In this document: piece by piece, positions 22,118 through 30,759 of the stretch
How positions within the stretch are numbered: position 1 is the first letter of the stretch
Layout: each line of letters begins with the position of its first letter
Virus record (IMG/VR): IMGVR_UViG_3300024505_000155
Span: 1-34,794 of that record
Source: a virus
Length of the DNA stretch: 34,794 nucleotides
Reading direction: 5' to 3' (one strand)
Position numbers and translations under genes: made by a program
Notes under the pieces: model-generated
What the model was told of the DNA's origin: nothing
The model's input: the letters and a program-made list of their open reading frames with translations, nothing else
Databases searched by the model: none

Positions 22118-22398
22118 AGAAGAAAGACTCACGCCTAGCACGGGCTGGCGTATCAGGCTTTAACAAGCCAAAGCGTACTCCTAACCACCCTAAGAAGTCC
22201 CATGTGGTTGTTGCCAAAGAAGGCAATGTAGTAAAAACCATTCGGTTTGGACAGCAGGGTGTATCTGGTTCACCCAAGAAGGCTGGTGAGTCTGCTGCAT
22301 ACGCAGCACGTCGTCGTTCATTTAAAGCACGTCATGCAAAAAACATTGCTAAAGGCAAACTAAGCGCAGCATACTGGGCAGATAAGGTTAAGTGGTAA
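22114..22398 (+). CDS. DUF6321-like basic protein, 94 aa
   Basis: The product MKKKDSRLARAGVSGFNKPK continues with TPNHPKKSHVVVAKEG, IRFGQQGVSGSPKKAGE, and KARHAKNIAKGKLSAAYWAD. This is the pattern I associate with DUF6321, common in cyanophages and other aquatic phages. Function unknown. It overlaps the preceding gene by four bases and the adaptor gene by TAATG, so it is made together with the head-completion proteins. Confidence 0.65.
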   Translation: MKKKDSRLARAGVSGFNKPKRTPNHPKKSHVVVAKEGNVVKTIRFGQQGVSGSPKKAGESAAYAARRRSFKARHAKNIAKGKLSAAYWADKVKW

Positions 22399-23321
22399 TG
22401 ACCGCAACACTAGACGTTTTAACTGACGAAGTTATTATGAACCTTGCTGGCTATACGCTGCAGCAAGACCGCACTACTCACTTGACTTCTAATATAACTA
22501 CAACTACATCTACATTAGCAACACCTACCACATTCTCACTTAATGCAGATGAGATTGGTTCTGGAACTATTGAAATTAATAATGAGTTGCTATGGGTAGA
22601 TTCATATGACCGAATCTCTAAGACTGCAACTATTCCGCCATATGGTCGTGGATTTATGGGCACAACTGCAACTACACATGCTGCTGGTGACCGAGTAATA
22701 ATTAGTCCTACATTTCCACGCTCATCTGTTAAGCGTTCTATTCAAGATACTATTCGAGCCATTGGTTCTAGTATCTATGCTGCTAAGAATACTTCATTTA
22801 TCTACAGCCCATCTACAGATGTATATGAATTTGAAAATCTAAATGTGCAGAATGTTCTGCGTATGTCTTGGCAGGATACTGGTTCTACAAAGCGCTGGGT
22901 TCCAATCACACGTTTTACATTTGAACCATTACCAGATGCTGCTACATTTAGCGCAAACTCACAGACAGTAACAATTAACGATAGATTTATTCAGGCTGGT
23001 CGTAAGGTAAATGTTACCTACGCCACAGCACCTTCAATATTAAGTACATCATCTACAGATTCTTTTGCAGACCAAACTGGTCTATCAGAATCAGTACGAG
23101 ATGTTGTAGTACTAGGGGCATCATATCGTTTGCTTTCATTCCTAGACCCTGCTCGCAATGCAATCACTAGCCCACAGGCTGATGAGATTGATAGCAAGCG
23201 TCAGTATGGTTCAGGCAATGCAGCAACACGTGCACTATATCAACTCTATGCTTCACGTTTGGCTGAAGAAGTACAAGCACAGCAACAGCAATATCCACCA
23301 CGCATTCGCTATAGCCGATAG
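22398..23321 (+). CDS. Putative head-tail adaptor (connector) protein
   Basis: I start at the ATG at 22398 (MTATLDVLTDEVIMNLAGYT), which forms TAATG with the previous stop; the in-frame GTG six bases upstream is less likely. The 307-aa protein has a short helical start, then a beta-rich Thr/Ser region (LNADEIGSGTIEINNELLWV), a PPYGRGFMGTTATTHAAGD loop, and a helical C-terminal end with ASYRLLSFLDP and Gln-rich LAEEVQAQQQQ. Position between capsid genes and tail fibre suits an adaptor or short-tail tube A-type protein. The function is inferred from order and size. Confidence 0.55.
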   Translation: MTATLDVLTDEVIMNLAGYTLQQDRTTHLTSNITTTTSTLATPTTFSLNADEIGSGTIEINNELLWVDSYDRISKTATIPPYGRGFMGTTATTHAAGDRVIISPTFPRSSVKRSIQDTIRAIGSSIYAAKNTSFIYSPSTDVYEFENLNVQNVLRMSWQDTGSTKRWVPITRFTFEPLPDAATFSANSQTVTINDRFIQAGRKVNVTYATAPSILSTSSTDSFADQTGLSESVRDVVVLGASYRLLSFLDPARNAITSPQADEIDSKRQYGSGNAATRALYQLYASRLAEEVQAQQQQYPPRIRYSR

Positions 23322-23329
23322 GAACTTGA

Positions 23330-25831
23330 ATGACAGTAAGAAAATATTCCTCCCGTTCGCAGAAGACAACACTATCTGCGTCACTAACATCTGTTGCTAC
23401 ATCAGCAAATGTTGTATCTGGTACTTCACTGCTTGGTGGTATAACACTATCTGCTGGTGAAACCTTTACTGTTGTAATTGACCCAGATACAGCAATTGAA
23501 GAAATTGTAGATGTCACGGCGGTATCTACAAATACTTTAACAATCACACGTGGTGTCGATGGCTCATCAGGTCAGGCTCACTCTGCTGGTGCTGTCGTAA
23601 GACATATGGCAATTGGTCGCGACTACCGCGAAGCCAATACTCACATCGAGGCTTCGAGTGGGGTGCACGGACTTACTGGTTCCGTAGTTGGTACATCAGA
23701 TACACAGACTCTTACCAACAAGACCATCAATGCCGCAAGCAATACTATCAGCGGTATCACTTCATCGATGATTACTGATGGAACTATTGTAGATGCAGAC
23801 ATCAATGCTTCTGCAGCCATTGCAAAGACTAAGTTGGCGCTGACTGGAACAATTACATCTTCTGATATTGCCAATGACACAATCGTTAATGCTGATATCA
23901 ATACTGCTGCAGCAATTGCTGCTACTAAGATTGCTGGAACTGCTGTAACACAGGCAGATACAGGCACAGTGACAAGCACAATGATTGCAGATGGAACCAT
24001 TGTAAATGGTGACATCAATGCATCTGCTGCTATCGACTGGACAAAGATTGCCCCATCATCAACAGTATCTGCAACAGAACTTGGCTACCTTGATGGAGTC
24101 ACATCTGCTATCCAAACTCAGATTGATTCTAAGTTAGCAACATCTACAGCATCAAGCACATATGCGCCTTTGGCTTCACCAGCATTGACTGGAGTGCCAA
24201 CTGCTCCAACTGCTACAGCAGGAACTAATACAACTCAGATAGCAACGACAGGATTTGTAAGCACTGCAGTATCTAACCTTGTAGCATCAGCACCATCTAC
24301 TCTTGATACACTCAATGAGTTGGCTGCAGCCCTTGGTAATGATGCTTCATTCTCAACCACAGTAACCAACTCAATTGCTGCTAAGTTGCCACTTGCTGGT
24401 GGAACTATGAGCGGCGCCATTGCAATGGGTACCAATAAGATTACTGGACTAGGCACACCTACAGCAACGACAGATGCTGCAACTAAGGGTTATGCAGACA
24501 CAATGCTTCCACTTGCTGGTGGCACAATGTCTGGCGCTATCGCTATGGGTACTAACAAGATTACTGGTATGGGAACACCTACCGCATCTACTGACGCCGC
24601 CACTAAGGGCTATGTAGATACAGTTACAGTTGCCCCAAGCAACCTTACTGGCGTAATCACGTCTGTTGGTTCAGCAACATCTATTGCCTCACAGACTGGT
24701 ACTGGTACTAAGTTTGTAGTAGATACTAGCCCAACACTTGTAACACCTAACATTGGTGTGGCTACTGCAACATCTATCAATGGCACAACAATCCCAACAT
24801 CTAAGACTCTTGTAGTTACTACAGACAAGTTGAGTGTTCACGCTGCAACTACATCTGCCGAACTTGCTGGGGTTATCTCTGATGAGACTGGCTCTGGTGC
24901 TTTAGTATTTGGTACTAGCCCAACCATTACAACTCCTACAATTTCTGGCGCTGCAACTATTACGGTTGCATCTGGCACAACAGTCCCGCTTACTATTACT
25001 AATGATGGTACTGGTAATTCATTTGTTGTTAATGATGTTACATCTGATACAACTCCATTTATTATTGATGCAAGTGGTAATACTGGTATCGGAATTACTC
25101 CTACTTCTAAATTGCACATATATGATGCTACATCAGCGCAAGCATTCTTAACAAGTGATGCTTCTTCTTCTATTATTTTACGTCAAAATTCAACCGATAC
25201 AAGTGGTGCAATTACTTACTTTGATAAACAACGTGGAACAAATGCTTCACCAACTGTAGTATCAAATGGTGACACTCTTGGAACGTTATCCTTTAGAGGA
25301 TATGATGGAAGTACGCGTTCTACTGGTGCTATTATTCAGGCAATTGTTGATGCTGCTCCTGGCGTTAGTGATATGCCAACAAAACTTTCATTCCAAACAT
25401 CAGCAGATGGAAGCAACGCACCAACTGAACGTATGCGTATTGATTCATCAGGCAATACAACTATCAATTCTATTGCTGCTGGTACAACATCTACCGCTAC
25501 AGTCGGTGCTGGCTATATGGGCTTGCCTCAGAATAGCACAACAACAGGCGCCTATACAGTTGCCGCTGCAGATGCAGGAAAGCATATTTACTCAACTGCA
25601 ACTCGTACAATCACCATTGACTCAAATGCTAACCTAGCATTACCAATTGGTACAACAATTACATTCATTGCTGGTTCTGGTGCAACAGTAACCATTGCAA
25701 TCACAACTGACACTATGTATTTAGCAGGACCAGGAACTACTGGTTCTCGTACACTTGCTGCATTTGGTATGGCTACTGCAGTTAAGATTGCATCTACTAC
25801 TTGGATTATTAGCGGAAATGGGTTAACTTAA
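23330..25831 (+). CDS. Tail fibre protein, 833 aa
   Basis: The N-terminus (MTVRKYSSRSQKTTLSASLT) precedes a beta-domain with ITRGVDGSSGQAHSAGAVV, which probably attaches the fibre to the tail. Thr/Ala/Ser-rich shaft repeats follow (DTQTLTNKTI and repeated SSMITDGTIVDADINASAAI-type units), and two 40-residue LPLAGGTMSGAIAMGTNKIT repeats. The C-terminal part (IDASGNTGIGITPTSKLHIY) resembles trimeric beta-helix fibre ends. This is a host-recognition appendage. GGAACTTGA gives a weak ribosome site. It overlaps the next gene by one base (TAATG). Confidence 0.82.
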   Translation: MTVRKYSSRSQKTTLSASLTSVATSANVVSGTSLLGGITLSAGETFTVVIDPDTAIEEIVDVTAVSTNTLTITRGVDGSSGQAHSAGAVVRHMAIGRDYREANTHIEASSGVHGLTGSVVGTSDTQTLTNKTINAASNTISGITSSMITDGTIVDADINASAAIAKTKLALTGTITSSDIANDTIVNADINTAAAIAATKIAGTAVTQADTGTVTSTMIADGTIVNGDINASAAIDWTKIAPSSTVSATELGYLDGVTSAIQTQIDSKLATSTASSTYAPLASPALTGVPTAPTATAGTNTTQIATTGFVSTAVSNLVASAPSTLDTLNELAAALGNDASFSTTVTNSIAAKLPLAGGTMSGAIAMGTNKITGLGTPTATTDAATKGYADTMLPLAGGTMSGAIAMGTNKITGMGTPTASTDAATKGYVDTVTVAPSNLTGVITSVGSATSIASQTGTGTKFVVDTSPTLVTPNIGVATATSINGTTIPTSKTLVVTTDKLSVHAATTSAELAGVISDETGSGALVFGTSPTITTPTISGAATITVASGTTVPLTITNDGTGNSFVVNDVTSDTTPFIIDASGNTGIGITPTSKLHIYDATSAQAFLTSDASSSIILRQNSTDTSGAITYFDKQRGTNASPTVVSNGDTLGTLSFRGYDGSTRSTGAIIQAIVDAAPGVSDMPTKLSFQTSADGSNAPTERMRIDSSGNTTINSIAAGTTSTATVGAGYMGLPQNSTTTGAYTVAAADAGKHIYSTATRTITIDSNANLALPIGTTITFIAGSGATVTIAITTDTMYLAGPGTTGSRTLAAFGMATAVKIASTTWIISGNGLT
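24386..24622 (+). repeat. Tandem 120-base repeats in the fibre gene
   Basis: Two consecutive 120-base units encode LPLAGGTMSGAIAMGTNKIT followed by G(L/M)GTPTA(T/S)TDAATKGY. The DNA differs mostly at third codon positions. They are shaft repeats and a place where recombination could shorten or lengthen the fibre. Confidence 0.8.
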
Positions 25832-26394
25832 TGTCGGGTATTCTTGGCGGATTAATTGGTTCATTTGCAACAGCATCGACCAACTCTTATGAGTCTATTG
25901 CGACAGTAACAGTTGGTTCGGGTGGACAAACAACCGTTTCATTTACATCCATTCCTAGCACTTATACACATTTACAAATAAGAGGAATTGCAACAACAAC
26001 TTTAGCAACAGACGTTGGTTGTAGATTTGGTAATGGCAGCATTGATTCAGGAAACAATTATGCCAAACACGGATTATATGGAACAGGCAACGGAAGTGCT
26101 GGAGCAGCGGGTTATACTTCACAAAGTTATATGAATGTTCAGGGATTTGTATCGGGAACAGACGCAACCTATCCAATGGCTTTTGTAATAGATGTTTTAG
26201 ATTACAAAAACACAAGCAAAAATAAAGTTATGCGGTCTCTTGCTGGTTTAGAAAAAAATGCTGCTTATGGTGAAGTCGGATTATATTCAGGTGTTTGGCT
26301 TAATACATCAACAATAAATTATATTGACATTATTGCAACTGGAACAAGTTTTAAGCAATACTCAACATTTGCGCTCTACGGGATAAAGGGGTAA
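25831..26394 (+). CDS. Tail-tip/receptor-binding paralogue 1, 187 aa
   Basis: It starts MSGILGGLIGSFATASTNSY. The rest is a beta-sandwich-like domain with SIATVTVGSGGQTTVSFTSI, then PSTYTHLQIRG, and it ends STFALYGIKG. The same beginning (VGSGG...FTSIPSTYT) and end (LYGI) recur in the next two genes. Such modules are commonly appended to actinophage fibres and are probably exposed for host contact. The first 20 residues are a Gly/Ala-rich extension absent from the paralogues and may anchor it. Confidence 0.65.
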   Translation: MSGILGGLIGSFATASTNSYESIATVTVGSGGQTTVSFTSIPSTYTHLQIRGIATTTLATDVGCRFGNGSIDSGNNYAKHGLYGTGNGSAGAAGYTSQSYMNVQGFVSGTDATYPMAFVIDVLDYKNTSKNKVMRSLAGLEKNAAYGEVGLYSGVWLNTSTINYIDIIATGTSFKQYSTFALYGIKG

Positions 26395-26399
26395 ATCAA

Positions 26400-26900
26400 A
26401 TGGCAGCAGGTTCAACTTATACTCCAATTGCAACTAATACTTTGGGAAGTGCTGCGGCTTCTTATACTTTCAGTTCAATTCCTAGCACTTACACGGATTT
26501 AGTTTTAGTTATGAACACAAAAGGTTCTACATCTAATTATTGCCAATTAAGATTTAATGGCGATACTGGCACAAATTATTCGCGTACCGATTTGAAAGGC
26601 AATGGAAGTACGGCAGCAAGTTCTAGAGATTCAAATAGAAGTATTATTGACATTGCTTCTAATGCTACAAACGACACAAGCAATTTCAATACAAACATAA
26701 TTTTACATATTATGAATTATGCAAATACTACAACTTATAAAACAGCAATTTCTAGAGCCAATAACGCCGCAACTGGAACTGATGCGATTGTCGTTTTATG
26801 GCGTTCTACTTCGGCAATTAACAGTATTTATATTGCAGTAAATACTGGAAACTTAGAAGTTGGAACTACTTTAACCCTTTACGGAATTGCGAGCGCATAA
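26400..26900 (+). CDS. Tail-tip/receptor-binding paralogue 2, 166 aa
   Basis: The protein MAAGSTYTPIATNTLGSAAA shares the SFxSIPSTYTDL motif and the TLTLYGIASA ending with its neighbours. The central part (GTNYSRTDLKGNGSTAASSR, then SNFNTNIILHIMNYANTTTY) is the variable region. Its start lies five bases after the previous stop. The role is inferred as host recognition or fibre decoration. Confidence 0.65.
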   Translation: MAAGSTYTPIATNTLGSAAASYTFSSIPSTYTDLVLVMNTKGSTSNYCQLRFNGDTGTNYSRTDLKGNGSTAASSRDSNRSIIDIASNATNDTSNFNTNIILHIMNYANTTTYKTAISRANNAATGTDAIVVLWRSTSAINSIYIAVNTGNLEVGTTLTLYGIASA

Positions 26901-27400
26901 TGGCAAATACATTTACTTTAATCGCATCATCTACAGTCGGCTCTGGTGGGGCTTCTAGTATTGACTTTACAAGCATCCCAAGCACTTATACGGATTTATG
27001 CTTTCTGACTAGCACAAGAACAACCAGCGTTGCTCAAGGTGATGTGGTTAATATTGCTTTCAATAACAGCACAGCAAACATCAGCGCTAGAGTTATCTAC
27101 GGAGACTCGCCAAACGCAGTCTCAACGACATCAACAAGTTGGGGGTTTTGGACTACTTCTAATGGGGCAACAGCAAACACTTTTGCTAATTCAATGGTCT
27201 ACATTCCTAACTATGCGTCTAGTAACAATAAATCTTGGAGCACAGATTCTGTTACCGAAAACAATGGCGGAGCGTATTCCCTGTTACTTGCTGGACTTTG
27301 GTCAAACTCAGCCGCAATTAACAGAATCACATTCACAGCCGTAAACGGCAACTTTGTTCAATACTCAACCGCCTATCTATATGGAATTAAAAATTCCTAA
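26900..27400 (+). CDS. Tail-tip/receptor-binding paralogue 3, 166 aa
   Basis: It starts MANTFTLIASSTVGSGGASS and keeps the FTSIPSTYTDLCFL motif and the AYLYGIKNS ending. It has the same length as paralogue 2 but a divergent middle (VNIAFNNSTANISARVIYGD). It overlaps paralogue 2 by one base. Three tandem copies with conserved ends and variable cores suggest duplication followed by diversification of receptor-binding surfaces. Confidence 0.65.
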   Translation: MANTFTLIASSTVGSGGASSIDFTSIPSTYTDLCFLTSTRTTSVAQGDVVNIAFNNSTANISARVIYGDSPNAVSTTSTSWGFWTTSNGATANTFANSMVYIPNYASSNNKSWSTDSVTENNGGAYSLLLAGLWSNSAAINRITFTAVNGNFVQYSTAYLYGIKNS

Positions 27401-27426
27401 AACACACAACAACTAAGGAGCAATAA

Positions 27427-27663
27427 ATGACAGAAACACCTATGGCTATCGAGGTCAACTGCACTACTGGGGAAGTTGTTGAACGTCCTCTTACAGCAGA
27501 AGAAATCGCGCAGCGTGAGGCAGATGCAGCAGCAGCGGCAGCACGTAAGGCAGAAGAAGATGCAGCAGCAGAAGCACTTGCTGCACTCAAGGCATCTGCT
27601 AAGGCTAAGTTGGTAGCAGGAACACCACTTACCGAAGAAGAAGCAGCAACTCTAGTTATCTAA
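27427..27663 (+). CDS. Small Ala/Glu-rich protein, 78 aa (fibre-associated?)
   Basis: The product MTETPMAIEVNCTTGEVVER is followed by PLTAEEIAQREADAAAAAARK and a long Ala/Glu/Lys helix. The xEVNCTTGEVxERPLTAEE pattern resembles small proteins encoded next to tail fibres in many phages, some of which help fibre assembly. That role is a guess here. An AAGGAG ribosome site lies upstream, and an AAGGAG for the next gene follows its stop. Confidence 0.6.
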   Translation: MTETPMAIEVNCTTGEVVERPLTAEEIAQREADAAAAAARKAEEDAAAEALAALKASAKAKLVAGTPLTEEEAATLVI

Positions 27664-27720
27664 TCAGTTCCCTGGGTATGGACTTAAACTGCCCATTTAA
27701 TTTTCTATCTAAGGAGTAAC

Positions 27721-29691
27721 GTGGCTGGTCGTGATATAACCGAAGGTGGTGGAATCTACGATTTAACAGTAGATATTGGCATTGCATCTACCAATGCTGT
27801 ATGGCAAAACACTACTGTCTCTTATGATACAGCCATTGGTGGTATGCCGTTTATATCTGCAATCTCAGATAAAGATGAGGCTATTCGTCAGACAGCGCCA
27901 TTTAAGAAAGACCAGTTTGATAATGGTCAAGAACCAGGAGAGCAGTCGCTTACTGGTTGGTGGCTACGCAGCCAGATGTCATTTCATTCTGGTGCTGGTA
28001 TTAACTTTTATGACCCATTAACTAATGATGAAAACGGACACTACCGTTTTTATGACAGCAAAGGTGTAGATGTTTGGACTAAGGGTCAAGTAACTATGCT
28101 TAAGGAGACCACACAGGGTCACGTTATTACTGACCCTGTGTTGTCTAATGGTCGTGTACAACAGCATATTAGGTCTATTCGTTGGAATAATACAGATGGT
28201 GTATTACTACATGATGGTTATGATGTAGATAAAATTCCAGTTAATGACCCAACAAATCCAATTCATTTTATTGATTATAACGCTGGAACAGATTCAAAAG
28301 TATATGCAATATGTGATGACGGAACAACTGCATACTGGATTACAAATACAGCCACAAAAAAGACTGTATATAAGAAGGCTTTAACTGGTACATCTGCTAC
28401 TGCAAACACTGTAATGTTTGATGAAGTTGGTTTGATTTCAAATGCAACTATGGAATATGTTAAAGACCGTATTGTTATGTGTGCAGATAACAAAGTGTAT
28501 GAGTTTGCTGGTTCTGCTGTGGCTATGCCTACACCAATTTATACACATCCAGTTACTACACATCAGTATACTTCTGTAACTGCATCTGGTCCAGCAATTT
28601 ATATTGCTGGTTATAATGGCATTCAGTCTACTATTCAAAAGTTTACACTTAATACTAATGGTTCTATGCCAACACTTACATCTGCAGTGGTGGCAGCAGA
28701 GTTACCTGTTGGTGAAGTAGTTCACAAGATTTACTACTATCTAGGCTTTATGCTTATTGGTACTAATAAAGGTATTCGTGCTGCTGCTGTATCAGATACA
28801 GATGGTTCACTAGATTATGGTCCACTTATTGTGGAGACCAGTCAGCCTTGCTATGACTTTGCTGCTCGTAACCATTATGTTTGGTGTGCTACTGGAGTAG
28901 ATGGTAATCCTGGAGTTATCCGTTTAGACCTTAGTAATGAACTAGAACCACTCCGTTTTGCATATGCAAATGATATTTATACTCCAGATGTAACTGGATT
29001 TATTACCACTGGTTGTGCATTTGCTAATGGCACTGAGCGATTAACATATGTAACTGCCAATAATGGCACATCTGATGGATATATTTATGTTGAATCAGCA
29101 ACTACTTTGCTATCAACTGGTTATTTGCAGACTGGCAATATCCGTTATGGAACACTAGAACCTAAAAACTTTAAGCGTCTTATTGGACGCGGTGATTTCT
29201 CGTACGGTTCGCTAGGTTTAATTAGCGTTGATATGGATGGCACAGAATATGACCATATTACATATGACTCACAAGTACCATCTGTTGAAGTAGGTACTAA
29301 CCAGCCATCTGCTGCTAGAGAATACATTGCATATAAATTTTTATTTGTTCGTGATGCTTCAGCAACTTATCGTGGTCCTATATTTAAAGGCTATCAGGCT
29401 AAGGCTACTATTGCTACGCCACGTCAGCGTCAAATGAGTTTTCCTGTTTACTGTTTTGATACAGAGACAGACCGCAATGGTGTAACTGTAGGATATAAAG
29501 GCAGAGCGCATGAGCGTATCTTGCAGTTGGAATCAATTGAAGAATCAGGCGATGTTGTATTGTGGCAGGATTTAAATACACAAGAACTTCGTCAGGTTCA
29601 GATTGAAGGAATCTCTTTGAAGCGGACTACCCCGCCAGATAAGTTTGGTGGATATGGTGGTATTATTACGATTGTGGTGAGAACAGTATAA
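27721..29691 (+). CDS. Large tail protein, beta-propeller-like (short-tail nozzle candidate), 656 aa
   Basis: A GTG start at 27721 has an AAGGAG site five bases upstream. The protein is almost entirely beta, with repeated blade-like segments (HFIDYNAGTDSKVYAICDDG, EYVKDRIVMCADNKVYEFAG, YYLGFMLIGTNKGIRAAAVS, YDFAARNHYVWCATGVDGNP). The C-terminal part carries SFPVYCFDTETDRNGVTVGY and resembles tail distal domains. Propeller-like insertions are known in podovirus tail-nozzle proteins. The lack of a tail-tube or tape-measure gene makes a nozzle or tip role the best guess, but a baseplate-type protein of a longer tail cannot be excluded. Confidence 0.55.
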   Translation: MAGRDITEGGGIYDLTVDIGIASTNAVWQNTTVSYDTAIGGMPFISAISDKDEAIRQTAPFKKDQFDNGQEPGEQSLTGWWLRSQMSFHSGAGINFYDPLTNDENGHYRFYDSKGVDVWTKGQVTMLKETTQGHVITDPVLSNGRVQQHIRSIRWNNTDGVLLHDGYDVDKIPVNDPTNPIHFIDYNAGTDSKVYAICDDGTTAYWITNTATKKTVYKKALTGTSATANTVMFDEVGLISNATMEYVKDRIVMCADNKVYEFAGSAVAMPTPIYTHPVTTHQYTSVTASGPAIYIAGYNGIQSTIQKFTLNTNGSMPTLTSAVVAAELPVGEVVHKIYYYLGFMLIGTNKGIRAAAVSDTDGSLDYGPLIVETSQPCYDFAARNHYVWCATGVDGNPGVIRLDLSNELEPLRFAYANDIYTPDVTGFITTGCAFANGTERLTYVTANNGTSDGYIYVESATTLLSTGYLQTGNIRYGTLEPKNFKRLIGRGDFSYGSLGLISVDMDGTEYDHITYDSQVPSVEVGTNQPSAAREYIAYKFLFVRDASATYRGPIFKGYQAKATIATPRQRQMSFPVYCFDTETDRNGVTVGYKGRAHERILQLESIEESGDVVLWQDLNTQELRQVQIEGISLKRTTPPDKFGGYGGIITIVVRTV

Positions 29692-29909
29692 TGACTATAG
29701 AGCAATTAGGTATACTTGTATCTATCTTCGGTGCTATTGCAGGACTATTAGCATGGGGAATCAAGTGGACAATCAAGCATTACTTAAGTGAACTAAAGCC
29801 AAATTCTGGTAGTAGCATGAGAGATGCAGTTAATATCAATAGTGAAAGATTAAATAGAGTTGAACAAAGAGTAGATGATATTTATAAACTACTCTGCGAA
29901 AGGGGATAG
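29691..29909 (+). CDS. Small membrane protein, holin- or spanin-like, 72 aa
   Basis: The product MTIEQLGILVSIFGAIAGLL has one hydrophobic segment (about 4-27) followed by a basic turn (KWTIKHYLSELK) and a charged helix (SERLNRVEQRVDDIYKLL), probably coiled coil. This architecture is common for proteins encoded just before actinophage endolysins. It overlaps the stop of the tail gene by TAATG. Its proximity to the M15-like endolysin supports a lysis-related role, but holin activity is not proven. Confidence 0.6.
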   Translation: MTIEQLGILVSIFGAIAGLLAWGIKWTIKHYLSELKPNSGSSMRDAVNINSERLNRVEQRVDDIYKLLCERG

Positions 29910-29911
29910 CA

Positions 29912-30358
29912 ATGAAGATTGCAAAGAAAGCAACACCAGCAGCAATAGCAGTACTTAGACAGGCTACAGCCTTGCGCCCTAAGCGCAAGAAGGCAAGTGA
30001 TGGATTGCTGCCATCAGCAGCACATATTAAACAGAGTCCTAACTCAGACCATAACACTGGTTATGCAGTTGATTTAACACATGACCCAGCAAATGGGATT
30101 GACTGTGTTGATTTGTTTGTCAGATTACAAGAAGATAAGCGTGTAAAGTATCTTATATTTCAAGGCAAAATCTGGTCACAGAAAAATGGAGTTGTAGCCT
30201 ACAACGGAATTAACCAGCACAATAAGCACTTACATATTTCTATCTTGCCAGACTGCGGTGATGATGCATCGGAGTGGTTTCCATGGTTAGGCAAGGCTAC
30301 AGCCGTAGCAAAGATTGTTTCTAAAGTTAAACCGCTACCAAAAAAGGAAGTAAAATGA
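29912..30358 (+). CDS. Endolysin, M15-like D,D- or L,D-peptidase
   Basis: This 148-aa enzyme has the zinc-site pattern of M15/VanY-like peptidases: H47 and D54 in SDHNTGYAVDL, and H108 in NKHLHIS. An FQGKIWSQKNGVVAY segment lies between them. Such enzymes cleave stem or cross-link peptides of peptidoglycan. No signal peptide is visible, so release would need a holin. A Lys-rich tail (KVKPLPKKEVK) may aid wall binding; there is no separate binding domain. A GAAAGGGG-type ribosome site precedes the ATG. It is flanked by two small membrane proteins and ends the late operon. Confidence 0.8.
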   Translation: MKIAKKATPAAIAVLRQATALRPKRKKASDGLLPSAAHIKQSPNSDHNTGYAVDLTHDPANGIDCVDLFVRLQEDKRVKYLIFQGKIWSQKNGVVAYNGINQHNKHLHISILPDCGDDASEWFPWLGKATAVAKIVSKVKPLPKKEVK

Positions 30359-30546
30359 ATAAGAATAAAATTAATGCAATTGTGGCAACATACCTACGTG
30401 CTGCAGCAGCAGCCGTTATTGCCCTATACCTTGCAGGTGTAACTGACCCACGCCAGTTGGCATCTGCTGGACTTGCTGCTGTCGCAGGTCCTATTCTGAA
30501 GGCTTTAGACCCTAATGCCAAGGAATTTGGCAAGGGTTCTAAGTAA
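30355..30546 (+). CDS. Holin-like small membrane protein, 63 aa
   Basis: It starts MNKNKINAIVATYLRAAAAA and has one Ala/Leu-rich hydrophobic segment (about 8-27, then LYLAGVTDPRQLASAGLAAV). The C-terminus is basic (PNAKEFGKGSK). It overlaps the endolysin stop by four bases (ATGA). Small membrane proteins like this next to actinophage endolysins are usually annotated as holins. It is the last gene before the terminator at 30594-30635. Confidence 0.6.
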   Translation: MNKNKINAIVATYLRAAAAAVIALYLAGVTDPRQLASAGLAAVAGPILKALDPNAKEFGKGSK

Positions 30547-30593
30547 AAAATACCCTGTTTTAGGGGCATAGCAGCCCCGTAGAGACCCAAAAG

Positions 30594-30635
30594 CCCCCAG
30601 TTCTAGTAGTTAATACTAGGCTGGGGGTCTTTTTT
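30594..30635 (+). terminator. Intrinsic terminator of the late operon
   Basis: CCCCCAG and CTAGTA pair with TACTAG and CTGGGGG around a GTTAA loop, giving a 13-bp stem with small bulges followed by TCTTTTTT. It lies about 50 bases past the last late gene, after a smaller GGGGC/GCCCC hairpin (30563-30578). The complementary A-run before the stem could also let it stop leftward transcripts. It divides the rightward late genes from the converging leftward arm. Confidence 0.9.
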
Positions 30636-30678
30636 ACTTTAATGGGGTTGCTAGTGTAAGTGCACTCTTTTAGCGTGG

Positions 30679-30759
30679 TTAGATATGCTCCCCTTTTTTG
30701 TCAGCATACCAATCGTGACCATCAACATCACTAGCAAAATTTATTTCCGCTTGTTTAGT
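30679..30759 (-). other. Out-of-frame, protein-like extension of the 30741-30950 gene
   Basis: In the minus-1 frame relative to the 30741-30950 gene, an open frame reads TKQAEINFASDVDGHDWYAD then KKGEHI and stops at 30679. It has no ATG, GTG or TTG of its own, but joins the upstream gene at an A6 run (about 30760-30765). The composition looks like real protein. It may reflect ribosomal frameshifting, a recent one-base change, or an assembly error. Confidence 0.35.

Noticed and set aside
23330-27400. Diversity-generating retroelement acting on the tail-fibre or tail-tip genes
   Set aside because: No reverse transcriptase or template repeat is present in the window; the three paralogues look like ordinary duplication and divergence.
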